Positions 23,528 through 32,864 of a DNA stretch of 59,376 nucleotides are shown here, piece after piece. Under the pieces are notes generated by a model that worked only from the letters and a program-made list of their open reading frames with translations, made no database searches and was not told the origin of the DNA. Numbering within the stretch: position 1 is the stretch's first letter; the number at the start of each line of letters is the position of its first letter. The translations under genes were made by a program, and so were the position numbers. This DNA comes from an uncultured bacterium (lineage in GTDB: Bacteria; Verrucomicrobiota; Lentisphaeria; Oligosphaerales; Oligosphaeraceae), in contig CACYQT010000021.1 of NCBI GenBank assembly GCA_902776645.1, positions 1 through 59,376 of the forward strand, in the 5' to 3' direction.

Positions 23528-26500
23528 ATGAAAAAACTTCCAGCGATCATTCTATGCTGTTTGTTGTCGCTTTCAGCCATGGCGGAACTGCGTCTGGCGT
23601 TGATTCCACTGGACGAAGCAAGCCGCAAAATGGCGGATCTCGCGTTGGCGGAATTGTCGAATGACGATGATTTGGCATTCCTTGAACGCGCGGAAATCGC
23701 CGCCATCGAAAAGGAAATCAAGCTCTCCGCCTTGAGCGATTTCGTGCCGGATCCGTTGCTGATGCAAAACACGCAGCTCTTCATCCTGCTGAAACACAGT
23801 CAGTTGATTGCCTTCGACAGTACAACGGGCGTCCGTCTGGAAGACCAAAAAATATCATCGCAGCAGGAACTGCTCAACGCCATCCGCGACGCCGTCGCCA
23901 AACAGCGCTCTTTCGGCGGAGACACTTTATATAAACTTTCCGCCATGCCACTTGTTCCGATCCATCTATCGGACAATCAGACAAAATTTGCTAGGCAGTT
24001 GGAGGAAACGTTTCTGCAACTCATTTGCAACAAGAAGGATGTGGCTTTGCTGGAGCGTCGCCATCTGCTGTTTTTGCTCAACGAACCCAACGCACAGGAA
24101 AAAGGGCTGACCGACAAACTATTCGCCGGAACCAACATCCTCAAGCCGTCCGCCGTTTCCAACGGCAAGAACGGCATCATCTTGAAACTGCAGTTCTTCT
24201 CCCCTGACGGCAAGACGCAAATCGGCGAAACGCAGGCCACATTCGCGAAACAGGAAACGTTAGCGGAAGATTGCCACAAGTTTCTGGAAACGTTGACGTT
24301 GCCTGCCCCCATGCAGGAAGACAAACGCGGCGAGGCCCGTGATTTCATCAACGAAGCATGGTTCGCCATCCGCCATGGCCTTACTGCCGACGACGTCGCA
24401 TCCGGAACAAGCGCCTTCGCGTTAGATAAAGAATACGACATGGAATTGGCGCGAATCGCTTTCCATTCCGTCGCACGGGTATTAAGCAGCATGCCATATC
24501 GGCTGGACAGCACCATCATGGATGTCGCCTTGAACAACATGCGGCTGGGAACGACGCTGGCCGAAAAGCACGGCGGTTTCACGCAGGACGACACGTTTTT
24601 CGCAACGAACGCCATTCAAAGCATGTGGTACTTCCGCCAGATAGATGTGCCACAAGCTCAAAAAGATGTTGCCAATGACTTGATGGAAAGATGCATTCTC
24701 TTGAGAAAAAAGCAGTTGGATAAAGAATTACTGGCATTGGCAGATTCGCCCGGCCCACGCTGGCCGGATGCCCTATTCAAGCTTGAGACGAGATGTTGGT
24801 ATGTCTATGAATTGGACACTTTCTGCAACTTGCCATGGGATCTCCATTGGTGGGAGCAAATCGTTTATCCGGTTCTAGCAAAAACAATTGCGGATGCAAA
24901 AGACCTTCAGCCTGAAATAGAGCGTTTCAGCACCATGGAGTTCAAGGATAAACATCCCATCGTCTCAAATCCGAAAATCAAAGCTTTACGAGTCAAAATC
25001 AACCGTCAGAAGGCTTTACTAGACTTGAATCTTTTCCTGAATTTTGTCGGTCGCTTGAGAATAGAGAGTCTCAGTCAGGAAAACCGAGAAATTTACCGTC
25101 GTGCATCCGAACTACTGATTTCGTCAAATCTCATCGACTATGCGCTTCAAGGACTGAACGGGCTCATGCAATTGCGGACCAACCAAACCATGCGCCAACG
25201 GGTCATGGGGCCTGATTTTCCAAAAGATCTTGCTTTCTTTTACAAACAATACAAGCGCATTCTTGAACAATGCATCAAAATCGACAACAAACAACCATGG
25301 TTTCATTCAATATGGAGCTCTGCTGATCCAGATTTTCTCAAGCAAAAACTCGATATCCTTGAAACTGCCATCAAAAAGTTTAATCTCTACTCTTTGTGTG
25401 GCGATAATTTGCTTGACGGCTATGAACAATGGGATGACCAAACAGCGAAAATGGTCTATGACAAGTTAATCGCATTCGAAGCCGAAAGCCAGAGGATTTT
25501 TGACAAGGATTCAAGACCTAACAGATTAAGCAACAAACTGATGAAAGACTATTTCCAGAATCAACGGAAAAAACTGGAAACGAAGTTCGGAATACAGCCT
25601 GCCGTCGCCGACACAACGCCTATTGAATCACCATACGCCGCCATTTACACACCATTGAAAGAACGCCCTAGAAATGCCTCAATGGTTGTTGTCGGTTATG
25701 AAAACAAATCATTCTATATCGTGACATTTGAAAAGGATACGGCATTCCTATTGCAAATTGACTCCAGCAATATGCAAGTATCAGAAGTCGCGAACATCAA
25801 AAAGCCCGGTAACTACGGCAGAATGTTCGGAGCGATTCTGGATGACTATTATGCCGCATTGCATGGTCAAATCGTCTATTTGTTCCTCAAGGATGGTTCC
25901 CAGCCAGAAATCATTGATTTTAAAGACTACTGTAAAAAATGGTGTCATGGCATGGCAGGTTGCGGCGAACGCCTTTTCTTCACGTTCGACGGCCAACAAG
26001 ACGGTTCCCAAACTCCGGGCACGCTACTGGAATACAATGTACGGACAAAAGAGAAAAAACTGCTCGCATCCACTCTGGACCGCTCCGTCAAATGGCCCTT
26101 GCAGGGCATCGGCCGCCCATACGAAATGAGCCAGATTCTCTGCGATCCCGCCAATGAACGAATCCTTCTGCTGCTCCATGAATCGCCGCCGCGGGAAGGA
26201 CATACAGTTTATACAGTCAAACTTTGGGCCTATTACTGGAAGACAGGAGAATGGAAGTCCGTCTCGAACTATCTTCCGTTCCATGAATCTTCCGCCAAAC
26301 ACATGACCATGATTGACGGCGAAATCTGGCTGAACAGCGACATCGGATACGGAAAAATCAATCAAGAAGGCAACTTCCAGCCAATCTATCTGATTGGATT
26401 TGACAGACATCTTTCGGACCAGCCGATTCGTTTCGGCGGCGACAATTATGAGAAAGTCGTTCTGGACTTGTCGCAAGCGATGAAACCGGATCCAAAGTAC

Positions 26501-26707
26501 GATGACTTGCAACCGAACGATCTGCTGTTGAACGTCTTCAGCGGGCAGATCCTGCTTGGTCAAAGAACTGCGATGATTCCAAAGGAGCATCGCTTCATGC
26601 GTCTTCCCGAGCCGTTCCGTCCAGTGGCCTGCTTCGACGGCAAATACTGCGTCGGCTACGGCAATCAAGGCTTCCAGATACGGACGCTGAAAGACTATGG
26701 GAAATGA
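23528..26707 (+). CDS. Large exported protein with CsgG-like N-terminus and propeller-like C-terminus
   Basis: A 1059-residue protein with signal peptide 1-19 (LLSLSAMAE). Residues 20-250 hold two CsgG-like signatures: MADLALAELSNDDDLAFLERAEIAAIEKE, and later QLICNKKDVALLERRHLLFLLNE with KNGIILKLQFFSPDGK. The middle is helical. Residues ~715-1059 contain short beta repeats (MVVVGYENKSFYIVTFE, QIVYLFLKDGSQPEIIDF, GTLLEYNVRTKEKKLL, DGEIWLNSDIGYG) that suggest a beta-propeller. It shares direction and domain type with the preceding CsgG-like gene and probably acts in the same pathway. It is far longer than any CsgG. Function not known. Confidence 0.6.
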   Translation: MKKLPAIILCCLLSLSAMAELRLALIPLDEASRKMADLALAELSNDDDLAFLERAEIAAIEKEIKLSALSDFVPDPLLMQNTQLFILLKHSQLIAFDSTTGVRLEDQKISSQQELLNAIRDAVAKQRSFGGDTLYKLSAMPLVPIHLSDNQTKFARQLEETFLQLICNKKDVALLERRHLLFLLNEPNAQEKGLTDKLFAGTNILKPSAVSNGKNGIILKLQFFSPDGKTQIGETQATFAKQETLAEDCHKFLETLTLPAPMQEDKRGEARDFINEAWFAIRHGLTADDVASGTSAFALDKEYDMELARIAFHSVARVLSSMPYRLDSTIMDVALNNMRLGTTLAEKHGGFTQDDTFFATNAIQSMWYFRQIDVPQAQKDVANDLMERCILLRKKQLDKELLALADSPGPRWPDALFKLETRCWYVYELDTFCNLPWDLHWWEQIVYPVLAKTIADAKDLQPEIERFSTMEFKDKHPIVSNPKIKALRVKINRQKALLDLNLFLNFVGRLRIESLSQENREIYRRASELLISSNLIDYALQGLNGLMQLRTNQTMRQRVMGPDFPKDLAFFYKQYKRILEQCIKIDNKQPWFHSIWSSADPDFLKQKLDILETAIKKFNLYSLCGDNLLDGYEQWDDQTAKMVYDKLIAFEAESQRIFDKDSRPNRLSNKLMKDYFQNQRKKLETKFGIQPAVADTTPIESPYAAIYTPLKERPRNASMVVVGYENKSFYIVTFEKDTAFLLQIDSSNMQVSEVANIKKPGNYGRMFGAILDDYYAALHGQIVYLFLKDGSQPEIIDFKDYCKKWCHGMAGCGERLFFTFDGQQDGSQTPGTLLEYNVRTKEKKLLASTLDRSVKWPLQGIGRPYEMSQILCDPANERILLLLHESPPREGHTVYTVKLWAYYWKTGEWKSVSNYLPFHESSAKHMTMIDGEIWLNSDIGYGKINQEGNFQPIYLIGFDRHLSDQPIRFGGDNYEKVVLDLSQAMKPDPKYDDLQPNDLLLNVFSGQILLGQRTAMIPKEHRFMRLPEPFRPVACFDGKYCVGYGNQGFQIRTLKDYGK

Positions 26708-26732
26708 TGATCTCAAAAGCGGAAACAATGCC

Positions 26733-26901
26733 TGAAAATCACGTTTCCGCAAATTATAAAAACAAAATCTGCGGAAACGACATTTTTTTCATCGTTTTCG
26801 CAGATTTTGTTTTTATAATTTGCGAAACTCGTAATATCAACAACTTATGCATCAAATAGGAGGGTCGCATTCCAGTACGACCGATTCCTCAAAAACGCAA
26901 T
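26733..26901. repeat. Long-hairpin intergenic element, copy 2
   Basis: Arms 26743-26780 and 26792-26829 are near-perfect complements around the same T-rich loop as copy 1 at 19023. The downstream ~70 bases also match copy 1 (AACTTATG, GGGTCGC, CGACCGATT). It fills the 247-base gap between convergent genes. Confidence 0.85.
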
Positions 26902-26954
26902 TCTCCTTGACAAGATGCCGTTTTGCAACCGGCAAGGTCTCTTGATCGCCTTCT

Positions 26955-29081
26955 TTAATAGAAACGCTCATTCTTCCGCTTGCGGACAATCTCGACATGC
27001 TCCCTTTTATAGTCCCAATAGTATTCTTCGAGCTTGTTGAAGACGTTCAACGTATCGTTGTCCAGCTTGTTGATCCGGTCGCGGAAATCCTCGAAGTTCG
27101 TGATCAGCCGCCATTTGCCGTCGCGGCGAACCATGCAGGCGATTTCAATGCCGTATATTTCGGGGTCGGCCTTCCGCCACTTGCGGATGGCCGTGATGGC
27201 GACGCCGTCCTTCGCGAACACCTTCCCCGCCGCCACCAGTTCCGCCTCGCCGGTCTTGAAGAACGGAAGTGCCTTGTCCAGCCACATTCCGATCCTCTCC
27301 TTCTGCCCCGCGTCCGCCGGCATCCAGAAGGAAAGCGCCTCCTCCCGCCTGCCAGCCTTCAACGCATCCAGAAAATCCGACAGCGTTTTCGTCACCGCCG
27401 CGCCTTCCGGCGGATCGGTGGCCGCCTTCCTCTCCGCCTCCTTCTCCGCCGTCCTTCTGGCCTCCTCCGCTTTCCGGCGAGCCTCCGCCTCAACATCCGG
27501 ACCGGCGGCCGGCGGCGGGGGCTTCGGCAGGTTCATCCGCTCCCGCCTGTATTCCTCGAACAAAGGCTTTAGTCTATCGAACTCCATAATCATTCCTTGC
27601 GTAACAGGATTGTGCCTGTTTTGCCAGTTCTCGAAATCCGGCAGCACATGCCACTTGCCCCAAACATGGCCGACACATACGGGCTTGATGTCAAACGTCT
27701 CAGGAGCGTCCGGCCGCCAGTAGCGGACGGGCACGATGGCCGAATATTTTTCGACAAACGGCTTCGGCTCCGCCTCCGCGTCCATCTCGCCCCCGGCAAA
27801 CAGCGGGATATTCCTGTCCAACCATTGCGTGATGTCCTGCATCGCAAGCTGCGTCCGGTTGAAACAGAAGGACATGGCCTCCTCCCTCCGCCCCGCCTTC
27901 ACCGCCGCGACAAAGCCCGACACGACATTGGACACGGCCTCCTCCCGCCGCGCCTTTTCGACCCGTTGCCGCTCCATCTCCTTCAAGTCCGACAGTTCAA
28001 GACGGCGGTTCGGATCCTCCTCCAGGTTCGTGTCGTTCGGCGTCGGATTCGTCAACCACCCGATCCTAAACCGTCCTCTTAACAGGTCGATTGCAGTAGT
28101 GGTCTTGGAATAGTGGCAGGACACCACCTGTCCGTTTTCATCAAGCTGCGTTCGAGTTCGCAAAATCAGATAGTCATCGATACCTAAATCGTTTTTGGCT
28201 ACAATGACTTCGCTGCGTCCATTTGGCGTCCATCCGCTACTGCTGGCCTTGTATGCAATCTCCCGATGGAACTCCAGATGGTCTTGGTACAGGTTGCCAT
28301 CGGTGGATGCGTGGTATTCAGTCTGAAAAGTGGACCATTTTTTGCGAGGCAACCTATAAACGCCATCCCCCTTGTTCGGAAAAGTGAGAGTCAATGTTTC
28401 GCGGTAGCCTTTTGCATTCTCCTCTTTACGATAAGTGAAAAGAACATCTACTGTTTCGCCTTTTCTCGACGGCCCTACCCAGTCGCAGGCGAACAAATCC
28501 AATCCAATGCTGTCTCCCGTCTTGGGAAAGACATGAGCCAAATCAAGCCCGTGGGGACGAATCATGGGAATGGGATTCTGAATAGGCCTTAGTATGATTT
28601 CATGAGTCATGCCGTATGGCTGCCATTTACCGTCATGAAGAGAAAAATTATTCATGTCAATAAAGCAGAATTCTGTTCTGCAACTGGAATGCCACCCCGC
28701 TTTTCTCACATAAAAAAGAACATTTCCATCACATGCACCTTTGATTTCAGCAATACCATCTTCATTTGTCAATTCATGTTTTTCATTATATTTAAATCCC
28801 GATGCACCAAAACCATTTATCTTCAAAAATGCATCAACTCTTGCTTGTTTTATTGGACGACCATCTTCATCCATGACTTTGACTTTGAAGTCTATCTTAC
28901 CAGCCCCTAACACCGCCTTTTTAATTTCTTCTCTAGAAGGATGATAAGGGAAAACACTGGTATTATCCAATGGCTTTCCATAATTTATAGTCACACTGCC
29001 AACACTCCACGCTTCCTTGTATTTTACATCACCGAACACACAAAGATAAATCAGCATTATAAAATAAATAATAAGTTTCAT
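26955..29081 (-). CDS. Exported protein with CarboxypepD-reg-like domain and duplicated C-terminal domain
   Basis: A 708-residue protein starting at ATG 29081, one base after the stop of the gene before it, with GAGG about 7 bases upstream. It has a signal peptide (MKLIIYFIMLIYLCVFG). Residues ~48-115 resemble a carboxypeptidase regulatory-like beta sandwich (DFKVKVMDEDGRPIKQARV, TNEDGIAEIKG). The C-terminal half contains two copies of a ~110-residue unit: VVSGFVAAVKAGRREEAMSF...WLDRNIPLF and LSDFLDALKAGRREEALSF...WLDKALPFF, each ending in a KWxV/LI-type strand, separated by an alanine/glutamate-rich helix. The units resemble NTF2-like or lumazine-binding-like folds. Role unknown; probably periplasmic. 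Confidence 0.6.
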   Translation of the reverse strand: MKLIIYFIMLIYLCVFGDVKYKEAWSVGSVTINYGKPLDNTSVFPYHPSREEIKKAVLGAGKIDFKVKVMDEDGRPIKQARVDAFLKINGFGASGFKYNEKHELTNEDGIAEIKGACDGNVLFYVRKAGWHSSCRTEFCFIDMNNFSLHDGKWQPYGMTHEIILRPIQNPIPMIRPHGLDLAHVFPKTGDSIGLDLFACDWVGPSRKGETVDVLFTYRKEENAKGYRETLTLTFPNKGDGVYRLPRKKWSTFQTEYHASTDGNLYQDHLEFHREIAYKASSSGWTPNGRSEVIVAKNDLGIDDYLILRTRTQLDENGQVVSCHYSKTTTAIDLLRGRFRIGWLTNPTPNDTNLEEDPNRRLELSDLKEMERQRVEKARREEAVSNVVSGFVAAVKAGRREEAMSFCFNRTQLAMQDITQWLDRNIPLFAGGEMDAEAEPKPFVEKYSAIVPVRYWRPDAPETFDIKPVCVGHVWGKWHVLPDFENWQNRHNPVTQGMIMEFDRLKPLFEEYRRERMNLPKPPPPAAGPDVEAEARRKAEEARRTAEKEAERKAATDPPEGAAVTKTLSDFLDALKAGRREEALSFWMPADAGQKERIGMWLDKALPFFKTGEAELVAAGKVFAKDGVAITAIRKWRKADPEIYGIEIACMVRRDGKWRLITNFEDFRDRINKLDNDTLNVFNKLEEYYWDYKREHVEIVRKRKNERFY

Positions 29082-29082
29082 T

Positions 29083-29475
29083 TTATTCCTCATTTGAAAC
29101 ACTATAAAAGAATTCATAGTTATAGAAAAATGCCATATTTTTGATATCACTATGAAGCCATAGGCCATTTTCACGTCCCCATATTGGTTCAAAAGCTGCT
29201 GGTTCTGATCCTTCTTTTTTTTGTATAAAAGAATCCATGTTAACACTCGTTATCCCAATTACTGCTTTTCCCCCGCATGGCGGTGACAATGCTGGTATTC
29301 CCTTGGCAAGTAATTCATTTAGCGAGTCCAGAGAAATGGTTGCTGAATCCATTTCAACAGGATGCAGATGGAAAACGGGATCCGTTTTCAGGGTTGATAC
29401 AGGCAATTGGTTAGCCTCGTTTGAAGTGTATTTTCGTACCCATCTGGTCTCGCCATTGATGGTTCGATTTTCCAT
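29083..29475 (-). CDS. Unknown protein, 5' end uncertain
   Basis: A 130-residue ORF (start MENRTINGETRW) just upstream of the exported protein gene. Coding-like sequence continues upstream of the ATG in the same frame (HYPVHDSGADWCGWGFA) to a TAA at 29541-29539, but without any start codon. A perfect AAAGGAGG (29535-29528) lies at the beginning of that extension. Either the true start was lost by mutation or ATG 29475 is used with the weaker GGTGGGG. C-terminus: LWLHSDIKNMAFFYNYEFFYS. No family recognised. Confidence 0.4.
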   Translation of the reverse strand: MENRTINGETRWVRKYTSNEANQLPVSTLKTDPVFHLHPVEMDSATISLDSLNELLAKGIPALSPPCGGKAVIGITSVNMDSFIQKKEGSEPAAFEPIWGRENGLWLHSDIKNMAFFYNYEFFYSVSNEE

Positions 29476-29586
29476 GGCGAATCCCCACCCGCACCAGTCG
29501 GCGCCGCTGTCGTGAACAGGATAATGGCCTCCTTTGCCTTACAGGCACAGAGAAAAGATTACATGACAAGTATTCCAAAAGAATAT

Positions 29587-29614
29587 ATTATATTCAAGAA
29601 AACGCCTTATGCAA
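29587..29614 (-). promoter_or_regulatory. Sigma-70-type promoter upstream of the 29.5-kb genes
   Basis: On the minus strand TTGCAT (29614-29609), a 16-base spacer and a perfect TATAAT (29592-29587). It would drive the unknown gene at 29083-29475 and the exported-protein gene after it, independently of the damaged gene upstream. Confidence 0.5.
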
Positions 29615-29630
29615 GTATTTGCCTTGTATA

Positions 29631-30987
29631 TTATTCTCCGCTTTGCTCATCAAGGGCAGCGGCTTCACGCAAGGTCTTCAACGCTTTCCGATATTGCCTT
29701 GCCGCTTTTCTTATGGACTCAATCCGCCCCTCACTTAATGCCTTTACGTTAGCCTTTTCCCCCAATAACGTTAGAATTGCCGACAGGACCTCATCGCGAT
29801 TATAGCCGTCTTTCTCCAGCATTTCCAGCAACGGAGGCAGCGCGTCAAGCGAACCGCTTCGTCCGAGCGCCCGCACCGCCATGGCCCTGAGACGCCCGTC
29901 GTTGCTCTCCAGCAGAGCCGTCAAGTCCGCCAGCATGATTTCCCGTTGCTCAGCCTCCCGTGAAAGCCATTTCCCCTGAATCCGCGCAACAGTGTCCAGC
30001 AGTTCCACATTTTGTGAATTGTCACAGATGCGATGCAGCAGTTTGGACGCCTGTGTTTCGCCGGGGACGGGTATCCCGCGCAGATAAAGAGCCAGTTCCT
30101 CCTCATGCCCATTTGGCGCCGCCGCCAGCTCCAACGCCTTGTCCAAACAGTACTCCTGCGCCTCGCCCTTCGGCATGGACTTCAGTTTCCGCTCCAGTTT
30201 TTCATCTTTCCCTTCTTTGTGCCGACTCCGATTATCATTCTGCTTTGAAACTCCATGGTCCATTTTCGCGGATTTTATATTTAAATTCGCATTGCGGTTT
30301 TCTAGTTTGTCATTTTTGAATTTTATTGCTAGCCTGATATTCTTATCATTATCATCTATAATCGATAATTGGCCTGTAATTACTTTTTCTATATCACCAG
30401 CTAACATATCAACAAGCCTCTCATTGTCACTTCCGTCTGAAGGTTCGATAACATGAACGACAATGTAAGCATTGTTTTTTGTAAAAGCAATATGATTATA
30501 TGAGCCATAAATCACAGCATGATCACCATATGCTTTTTTTTTCAGTCCGTGATATATTTTTTAAGTCGACCATGTCATGCATATTTAGCGGGCTTTTGAA
30601 ATGCAACACTTTGATTTTACCAGAATCTATCGAACTCTTAGATATATTCCCGATTAAATTGTCTTGAGCTTCAATGTCTGAATTAAAAAGACGAATGCAT
30701 AAATCAAATACATTCTATTTTTCTTCATTGACATATTCCAATATAAAATGAATCGAAGGCAGTTCAGCCAATGACATGCTTATTTTATGATAACGAACAA
30801 TATATCGTTTGAAATCTTGACTGTTAAAATCTAAGCTATATACTTTTTGACCTGGCATTTTTACCTTCCCCTTCCATTGGCCAATTGCTGAATCTTGTTT
30901 TTCATGAAGTTGAACATATTGTATGTTTTCTGATTTCACATCATCACAAAAAACAAGGAGTACACTTAAAATTATAACAAATAACAT
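29631..30987 (-). pseudogene. Exported HEAT-repeat-like protein, broken by an amber codon and a frameshift
   Basis: From ATG 30987 (AAAGGAG upstream) the frame gives signal peptide MLFVIILSVLLVFCDDVKSE and runs to TAG at 30717-30715. It continues in the same frame (NVFDLCIRLFNSDIEAQDN...) to a run of nine A (minus strand; T run at 30534-30542). There the frame must drop one base to continue as AYGDHAVIYGSYNHIAFT and on to the stop at 29631. Joined, the protein would be about 450 residues, with a C-terminal part of helical HEAT-like repeats (LLESNDGRLRAMAVRALGRSGSLDALPPLLEML). The A9 run could allow slippage, but the amber codon makes real inactivation more likely. Assembly error is an alternative. 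Confidence 0.65.
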
Positions 30988-31485
30988 GGTTAAAGCTCCT
31001 TTTATACTATAGCATATACGCTGACGGCTTGTTTTCAACAGATAGAAAAAACTAATATGCCGATGTGGAAAGTCAAGAGATTGTCATGATGAAATTCATG
31101 AATTTTCTGAAAATTCATCGAAATTTCTCGGACTTTCATATCAAATAAGTTATGAAAAGACGGAAATTTCCAATAAAGGCATGATTCTTATAGCAACGGC
31201 CATGAAAGGAAAGATGGACGGAGAGCCATCACGGGCATGGTTCCCGTCTGGCAACCGGCCATGGGCGAATTCATAACAGATAGACGAAAATCAACATGGA
31301 TTAATATATGTCGATTTTGAACGGCAAGCGGCAAATTCATTGAAAAATATCAATATATAATGCATAACATCATGCGAATAAATTAAATAAATGAAATTCA
31401 TCAATTCAGAAAAAACAGTTGAAACTGCATGCCGCGTCAAAGGGCGATTGCGCGGGGCGCGTCATCGCGGACGAGCGTGGCCCCC

Positions 31486-31579
31486 CGACGGCGGGACGCC
31501 GTCGCTACATCCGACGGCGGGACGCCGTCGCTACATCCGCCGCGCGCCACACCCGACGGCGGGACGCCGTCGCTACATC
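31486..31579. repeat. GACGGCGGGACGCCGTC palindromic repeats, cluster 1
   Basis: Three copies of a 26-base unit (palindrome GACGGCGGGACGCCGTC followed by GCTACATC) start at 31486, 31512 and 31554; the first two are directly adjacent. The rest of the 776-base gap (30988-31763) is AT-rich with a short palindromic AAATTCATGAATTTT stretch near 31092, and holds no gene that I can support. Confidence 0.75.
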
Positions 31580-31638
31580 TGACGCCGCGCGCCACACCCC
31601 TCGGCGACGGCGACGACATGAATCATGTCCATCCATGC

Positions 31639-31666
31639 TTGCATGGACACATGATGATGCTATTTT
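31639..31666 (+). promoter_or_regulatory. Candidate promoter of mutM
   Basis: TTGCAT (31639-31644), a 16-base spacer and TATTTT (31661-31666). TCCATGC-TT-GCATGGA around the -35 box is a perfect hairpin. The block closely resembles the one upstream of mscS. Confidence 0.4.
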
Positions 31667-31763
31667 ATGAACAGCATCCTCAAGGGACTGCCGCAAGAAG
31701 CAGTCGAAACAAACACACGCCGACATGGCGGAACAAGTCAATACTTTCAAGGGAAACGACATC

Positions 31764-32600
31764 ATGCCGGAATTGCCTGAAGTCGAAACAGTTCGCACAA
31801 TCATCGCGCCACAGGTCACCAATCGCCGCATCATATCCGTGAATGTGCTCAACGGCAAAGTGGTCGCGCATCCGACGGTTGATGAATTCTGCAAACGACT
31901 GTGCGGCAACACGATTTGCAGCATGGACCGTCGCGGGAAATTCCTGTCGTTCATTTTCGAAAACGGCGACAGGCTGTTCCTCCACCTGCGCATGACGGGG
32001 CAGTTGCTTGTCACCCCGCAAGACTTTCCACAGGCGAAGCATACGCATCTGGTCATGCAATTGGACGACGGCCATCAGATCCGCTACATCGACCTGCGCC
32101 GTTTCGGTCGTTTCTGGTACGTCCGCAACGGCGAGCCGACGGCGGTGACAGGCGTGGACAAGCTCGGGCTTGAACCATCGGACAAGTCACTGACGGCCAA
32201 ATACTTGAAATCAAAACTCGCCTGCCGTGCGAAGGCCGTGAAGGAAATGCTTCTCGACCAGACAATCGTGGCGGGCATCGGCAACATCTACGCCGATGAA
32301 ATTCTTTTCGCCACGGGAATCCATCCCGAACAGAAATGTTCGGAACTGCGCGACACGGATTGGCGGAAACTCGCCAAGGCCATTCCGGACGTCATCGCAT
32401 GGGGCATCGAAACGAACAAAATCACGCCGGAGGACTATCTCGCCTGCGAAGGCGCCAGCTACCGCAATACGCCATTGCTGAAAGTCTATGGCCGCGGCGG
32501 ACAGCCCTGCCTGAAATGCGGACGTCCGCTGGAAAGAATCACCGTCGGCGGCAGAAGCAGTTGCTTCTGCCCCGCCTGCCAACGAAAACGGTCGCTCTGA
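31764..32600 (+). CDS. mutM: Formamidopyrimidine-DNA glycosylase
   Basis: A 278-residue base-excision repair enzyme that removes 8-oxoguanine and other oxidised purines and nicks the abasic site. The start at 31764 is fixed by biology: the catalytic residue is Pro2 in MPELPEVETV. An upstream in-frame ATG at 31725 would destroy it. Visible are the catalytic Lys (DRRGKFLSF), the H2TH region (VKEMLLDQTIVAGIGNIYADEILFATGIHP) and a C-terminal zinc finger (CLKCGRPLERITVGGRSSCFCPAC). Its last 128 bases are inside a 309-bp direct repeat whose second copy lies at 34809. Confidence 0.96.
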   Translation: MPELPEVETVRTIIAPQVTNRRIISVNVLNGKVVAHPTVDEFCKRLCGNTICSMDRRGKFLSFIFENGDRLFLHLRMTGQLLVTPQDFPQAKHTHLVMQLDDGHQIRYIDLRRFGRFWYVRNGEPTAVTGVDKLGLEPSDKSLTAKYLKSKLACRAKAVKEMLLDQTIVAGIGNIYADEILFATGIHPEQKCSELRDTDWRKLAKAIPDVIAWGIETNKITPEDYLACEGASYRNTPLLKVYGRGGQPCLKCGRPLERITVGGRSSCFCPACQRKRSL

Positions 32601-32781
32601 ACATGTCCGGCCGACGCGTCAGGCCAATTTCGCCAACGCCTCTTTGCCGCTCATGCCGGCGGCCACGCCCAATGCGGCGGCGGCGGCTGAAACGGCCTTC
32701 ACTTTGGCTTTCAGCATGTCGTCGTAATTTTTCACGCCGAAGACGATGGCCAACGCATCGCCTGTCTTGTCCGCCGTCGCG
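32473..32781. repeat. 309-bp direct repeat, left copy
   Basis: This segment (mutM 3' end plus the 3' part of a DUF1805 gene) aligns without gaps to 34809-35117 with about a dozen mismatches by my count. The two copies enclose the AbiE module and GC-rich repeats. Confidence 0.9.
32619..32781 (-). pseudogene. DUF1805 gene fragment (C-terminal part)
   Basis: It encodes TADKTGDALAIVFGVKNYDD through MSGKEALAKLA, matching the last ~54 residues of the intact DUF1805 gene at 34955. The N-terminal half is missing because the homology ends at 32781, the end of the direct repeat. The upstream residues in the open frame (MHMVCCPAVPPEG) are unrelated. Confidence 0.8.
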
Positions 32782-32864
32782 CAGGTAATTCTTCCACCCT
32801 CAGGCCCCTCAGGCGGGACCGCCGGGCAGCACACCATGTGCATTCTTGCAGGAACGTGCCTTGT

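Noticed and set aside
18408..30987. Stop-codon recoding (TAG as a sense codon), suggested by two in-frame amber codons
   Set aside because: TAG is used as a normal terminator elsewhere in the window (for example at 10422), the two sites would need different amino acids or are unconstrained, and one gene also has a frameshift. Mutation is simpler.
30715..30987. A separate small exported-protein gene ending at 30715
   Set aside because: Coding sequence continues in the same frame after the TAG and joins the HEAT-like ORF through one frameshift, so I treat it as the 5' part of a broken gene.
31486..31579. Regular GC-rich repeats that could be taken for a CRISPR array
   Set aside because: The first two units are directly adjacent without spacers, the unit is itself palindromic, similar single copies are dispersed over 13 kb, and no cas gene is present.
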